Shown here: positions 60,932-64,000 of the stretch, piece after piece
Numbering within the stretch: position 1 is the stretch's first letter
How the letters are laid out: every line of letters begins with the position of its first letter
NCBI GenBank assembly: GCA_027452025.1
Contig: DAIDHI010000010.1
Coordinates: 1-64,000 of the forward strand
Direction: 5' to 3'
Length of the DNA: 64,000 nucleotides
Source: Elusimicrobiota bacterium
GTDB lineage: Bacteria; Elusimicrobiota; Elusimicrobia; UBA1565; UBA9628
Program-made: the position numbers and the translations under genes
The notes under the pieces: generated by a model
Database searches by the model: none
What the model was told of the DNA's origin: nothing
Seen by the model: the letters and a program-made list of their open reading frames with translations, nothing else

Positions 60932-63106
60932 TCAAGCGGCCCGCGGCTCGCAAGCCGCGCGGAAGGCCGAGACGAGCTCGGCGCCGCTGCCGTAGCGCTT
61001 CGTCGGGTCGGGCTCCAGGGCCTTTTGGAAGAAACCGTCGAGCGCCGCCGGCAGGCCTCGGCCCGCGACGGCAGGAAACTCCCGGCGCAGCTTCTGCTCG
61101 ACGAAATCGGGGCCGGCGAAGGGCCTGGCGCCGGTCAGCATCTCGTAGGCCATGACGCCCAGCGCGTAGAGGTCCGAGGCCTTCGAGACCGAGCCGAGCG
61201 CCTGCTCGGGCGCCATGTAGGGGGGCGTCCCGGAGGCGGCGGTCTGCGTCAGGAATGTGGCCGTCTTCGACTGATGGGCGATGCCGAAGTCCATGACCTT
61301 GCAGCGGCCGTCGCGCTCGACCATGACGTTGGCGGGCTTGAGGTCCCGGTGGATCACTTTCCGGCCGTGGGCGTAATCGACGGCCGCGGCGACGTCGCAG
61401 AGAGCCTGGAAGGCCTCGGGCAGGGGGAGTTTGGAGCGGCCGCGCAGCACGGCGTCGAGGGACTTGCCGTCCATGTATTCGAAGACGAGGTAGAGGTCCC
61501 CTTCGTTGATCACGTTGTAGATCTCGACAAGGCGCGGGTGGCGCAGCTGGGCGACGAGACGAGCCTCTTGGAGGAAGCGCTCGAGGTCCTGCGCGTCGGC
61601 GCCGTCCGCGCGCTGGAGCTGCTTGACGGCGACGCGCCGCTGCAGCGCGCCGTCGAGCGCCTCGTAGACCACGCCCATGCCTCCGCGGCCGAGCTCCCGC
61701 AGCACGCGGTAATTGCCGCCGATGACCTCTCCGGCGGCCAGGACCCGCGGCGGGGGGACCGAACCCTCGTAGCGCGCGCCCTTGGTGGTGATGACGGCCC
61801 GCCGCGTGATGAGCCGGCGGCCCGTGGCCGTGCCCAGCAGCCCGGCCAGGATCAATATCAGGGAAAGCGCGATCGAGCCCGCGCGCACGAGCTTTTTCTT
61901 GGCGAGGGGCGAGAAGCCGGACGGCGCGGGCGGCGCAAGCCGCGCCAGCGCTTGGGTCGCGAAGGGCTCGAGCGACGGATCGAGCGAGGCGGCCTTTTGA
62001 TAGTCGGCGACGGCGTCTTGGGCGCGGCCGAGCTTCTCTTCGGCCATGGCACGGTAGAGATAGCCGGTGCCGTTGCGCGGCTCGAGCCGAAGGGCCGCCG
62101 CCAGGTCGGCCAGCGCCTGCGGCAGCTGCCCGGTGTGGATCTCGGCCAGGGCGCGCTCGCGCAGAGCGGCCGCGTTCTGCGGCTCGATGGCGAGCGCGTG
62201 GCCGGCGTCGCTCTGCGCCCCGGCGGAATTCGGCACGGGCTCGAGGCGGTTGTCGATGTAGGAGCGCAGGACCCAGGGCGCGGGGGAATTGGGGGCGTCG
62301 TTGATGGCGGCCGTGGCCTCGAGCAGAGCGCCGGTCATGTCGCGCAGCTCAAGCTTTCCGTAGGCGTTTTGATAGTGCGCGAAGGCGGCGCCGATGAGCG
62401 GCGGCATGCGGTAGATCGCCGGTTGCGCCGGCTGGGGAGGGGCAGGCGCCCCGGCCTGGGCCGCCCAGCTCGAGGGCGGACGCGCGCCGGAGGCGGGGCT
62501 TTTCCAAAGCCTGGCGGCCAGCGCAGAGAGCTTTCCGATCAGCCGGCTCTGCCGCCCCGCGTCCGCATGGCCGGCGATGAGGCTTGCGACAGGGTTTTTC
62601 GGGTACTGCGCCAGGATTTTCGCCGCCTCTTGGCGCGCCTCTTCCATGCGGCCTTCCTGGGCCAGGGCCAGGGCGTGGCCCGTCTGCGCCGCCTCATTTT
62701 GGGGATTTTTCCCGTCGCGCTCCGCTTGCGACGGATCGCCGGCCGGGAGAAAATCATTGCCGCCGACCTGGAGAGCGGCCTCGGAGCGCGGCTCGGTGAG
62801 CCCGGCGGCCACCCCTTCGGCGGCCTTGCCGCCGTTCTCAAGGTTTTGCCGGGCTTTCGGTGAAATCGGAGGCGAGGCTGCATTTTCTTGGGTCTGGGTC
62901 CCTAGCGGGGAGCCATCGTCGCTGGAACTTTTAGACGCGCCAACCACAATCGCCGCTAGGGTCCCGGCCTTGCCGCCGTCCCGGGTTGGCGTGGGAACCT
63001 CGTCGTTGCCTGCGCTCGGCGAGGCCGCTGCGTTCTGGCCGGTACCGCTGGCGCGGCCATGGCTTGCTAGCGCGGCAAGCAGAAGCGCGGCGAGGAAGGG
63101 CCTCAT
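60932..63106 (-). CDS. TPR-transmembrane-Ser/Thr protein kinase
   Basis: 724 residues from ATG 63106; TTG 63115 lies inside the -10 region. Signal peptide (FLAALLLAALASHGRA), a low-complexity linker, TPR-like repeats in the exported part (about 230-390), one membrane helix (408-430), then a Hanks-type kinase domain at the C terminus. The kinase is complete: LGRGGMGVVYEA, Lys495, VIHRDLKPANVMVE, VMDFGIAH and MAPEQALGSVSKASDLYALG. The order is the reverse of PknB-type receptors, whose kinase is N-terminal. It presumably senses an envelope partner through the TPRs. Confidence 0.88.
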   Translation of the reverse strand: MRPFLAALLLAALASHGRASGTGQNAAASPSAGNDEVPTPTRDGGKAGTLAAIVVGASKSSSDDGSPLGTQTQENAASPPISPKARQNLENGGKAAEGVAAGLTEPRSEAALQVGGNDFLPAGDPSQAERDGKNPQNEAAQTGHALALAQEGRMEEARQEAAKILAQYPKNPVASLIAGHADAGRQSRLIGKLSALAARLWKSPASGARPPSSWAAQAGAPAPPQPAQPAIYRMPPLIGAAFAHYQNAYGKLELRDMTGALLEATAAINDAPNSPAPWVLRSYIDNRLEPVPNSAGAQSDAGHALAIEPQNAAALRERALAEIHTGQLPQALADLAAALRLEPRNGTGYLYRAMAEEKLGRAQDAVADYQKAASLDPSLEPFATQALARLAPPAPSGFSPLAKKKLVRAGSIALSLILILAGLLGTATGRRLITRRAVITTKGARYEGSVPPPRVLAAGEVIGGNYRVLRELGRGGMGVVYEALDGALQRRVAVKQLQRADGADAQDLERFLQEARLVAQLRHPRLVEIYNVINEGDLYLVFEYMDGKSLDAVLRGRSKLPLPEAFQALCDVAAAVDYAHGRKVIHRDLKPANVMVERDGRCKVMDFGIAHQSKTATFLTQTAASGTPPYMAPEQALGSVSKASDLYALGVMAYEMLTGARPFAGPDFVEQKLRREFPAVAGRGLPAALDGFFQKALEPDPTKRYGSGAELVSAFRAACEPRAA

Positions 63107-63114
63107 GCCCGTCA

Positions 63115-63143
63115 AGGTTAGCCCGCCGCCCGCGATTTGTCAA
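63115..63143 (-). promoter_or_regulatory. Kinase gene promoter, near leaderless
   Basis: Minus strand TTGACA (63143-63138), 17-nt spacer, TAACCT (63120-63115), 8 nt to ATG 63106; predicted leader about 2 nt. Divergent from the gene at 63200. Confidence 0.65.
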
Positions 63144-63199
63144 CGAAACGACGGCTTCTTTACCGTTTTTTCACCGGGCAAAATGGTAAATTGCCCGCC

Positions 63200-64000
63200 A
63201 TGAGACGCCGCTGGCCGCGCCTGGCCGTCGGGCTCTTCCTCGCCTTCAGCGCCCTGCGCTGCGTCAAGCTCGGGGCGAGCCTGACCGAGGACGAGGGCTA
63301 CATGCTGCAGCACTACGCGGCCCAGCCCGTCTCCTTTATTCGGGCCCACTACGAGGTTCCCAATAACCACGTGCTCCTGTCGATCATCCTGCGCGAGATC
63401 GACGAGATGTGGCCCTACAAGATCATCGGCACGCTCAACTCCGTCGTGCCCATGCAGCTGTTCTGCGTCGCCTGCTCTACGGGCGCGCTGGCGCTGACTT
63501 ATCTCGTGGCGTTCGACCTTTTTTCCGCGTCCATCGCGCTCTTCGCCATGACGGCGCTGGGCGTCTGCGCCTTCGCCCTGCTCTACAGCCACATGCTGCG
63601 CGGCTACGGCTTCTCCGAGTTTTTGAGCATGCTCAACATCTGGCTCGTGCTTCAGGCTCTGCGGCGCCGCAGCCTGTGGGCCGCGCTGGCCTTGCCGCTC
63701 TCGCTTTCGGCCTTCGTCTACCTTCTTCCCGTCAACGTGCTCTTCGTCGGCGCGATCGGGCTCTGGGCGCTTTATCTCTTTCGCGAGGAACGCCGGCGCG
63801 GCGCGGCGAGCTTCGCGGCGCGGCTCAAGGCCCTCGGCGACAAGCGCTCCGGACAGAAACTCGAGAAGGCCCGGCGCGAGCTCGAGCGACAGCGGAGGCA
63901 GGAGCAGCGCCCGCTGCGACTGGCCCTGGGAGTCGTGGTCGCGGCGGCGGCGATCGGCGGCGCCTTGACCCTGTGGGCGTATGCGCCCATCGTCGGGCAG
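63200..64000 (+). CDS. Multi-pass membrane glycosyltransferase-like protein, N-terminal part (runs off window)
   Basis: 267 residues are visible with no stop before the right edge. An N-terminal helix (LAVGLFLAFSALRCVKLG) is followed by SLTEDEGYMLQHYA, where the Asp-Glu pair sits as in GT39/GT-C enzymes. Then NNHVLLSIIL and several hydrophobic helices follow, with a charged cytoplasmic loop (about 195-240, KLEKARRELERQRRQE). Probably a dolichyl/undecaprenyl-phosphate sugar transferase. A 7-bp inverted repeat (63175-63181 / 63191-63197) sits directly before the ATG and overlaps a -10-like TAAATT. Confidence 0.6.
   Translation, partial: MRRRWPRLAVGLFLAFSALRCVKLGASLTEDEGYMLQHYAAQPVSFIRAHYEVPNNHVLLSIILREIDEMWPYKIIGTLNSVVPMQLFCVACSTGALALTYLVAFDLFSASIALFAMTALGVCAFALLYSHMLRGYGFSEFLSMLNIWLVLQALRRRSLWAALALPLSLSAFVYLLPVNVLFVGAIGLWALYLFREERRRGAASFAARLKALGDKRSGQKLEKARRELERQRRQEQRPLRLALGVVVAAAAIGGALTLWAYAPIVGQ

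Overview
The window is one continuous, very gene-dense stretch of high-GC bacterial chromosome (roughly two-thirds G+C). I see no rRNA, tRNA, CRISPR array, insertion sequence or phage gene. The organism is Gram-negative: it has a secretin, lipid A/Kdo/heptose and Lpt genes, and SecDF-YajC. The type IV pilus locus encodes cysteine-rich pilins, and the major pilin has an N-terminal region ending in NRMFGLDH. Together with the mixed gene set this reminds me most of Elusimicrobiota (high-GC, free-living lineages). That placement is an inference from memory of the family and was not tested by alignment; Acidobacteriota, Omnitrophota or a deltaproteobacterial lineage are alternatives.

Layout. (1) 1-7483, plus strand: pilus assembly genes (PilP-like fragment, secretin, PilB-type ATPase, PilC platform, one major pilin-like and three minor pilin-like genes). 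(2) 7480-11954: a hopanoid-modification cluster, hpnK on the plus strand translationally coupled to the last pilin gene, and hpnJ-hpnI-hpnL on the minus strand. No squalene-hopene cyclase is in view. (3) 12045-25151: a secreted metallopeptidase, uvrA, nadB, a gamma carbonic anhydrase / sensor / response regulator / DNA glycosylase / DUF218 run, then a ceramidase-like and a GH84 hexosaminidase-like gene. (4) 25163-30712: a large palindrome, feoAB with a clear palindromic operator, a TPR protein, a cyclopropane fatty acid synthase and a flavoprotein reductase. (5) 30702-46626, minus strand: a long, mostly start-stop-overlapping lipopolysaccharide block (lptB, lptA, lptC, kdsA, pyrG, kdsB, hldE-type kinase, DUF3108, lpxK, two GT9 heptosyltransferase-type genes, a polysaccharide deacetylase and three further core glycosyltransferases). 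(6) 46645-53718: a single gene of 2,357 codons whose exported or membrane product combines two Hsp90/GHKL-type ATPase regions, a transglutaminase-like domain and a propeller-like middle. (7) 53764-63106, minus strand: GT39-like membrane protein, waaA, DUF374 acyltransferase, secF-secD-yajC, two small paralogues and a TPR-TM-Ser/Thr kinase. (8) A membrane glycosyltransferase-like gene runs off the right edge.

How the genes work together: most of the window builds the cell envelope. KdsA/KdsB/WaaA/LpxK make Kdo-lipid A, the heptose kinase and GT9 enzymes with the GT2/GT4 enzymes build the core, LptA/B/C export it, SecDF-YajC drives protein export, hpn genes and Cfa adjust membrane lipids, and the pilus machinery crosses the envelope. 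PyrG supplies the CTP used by KdsB.

Two structural themes are worth notice. First, several promoters place the -10 hexamer exactly or nearly 6 nt ahead of the start codon, which implies leaderless mRNAs. Second, two large perfect palindromes (30-bp and 27-bp arms) appear to be related mobile-type elements, and one of them supplies the start codon and first codons of a heptosyltransferase gene. The strongest candidate for undescribed biology is the 2,357-residue double-GHKL protein.
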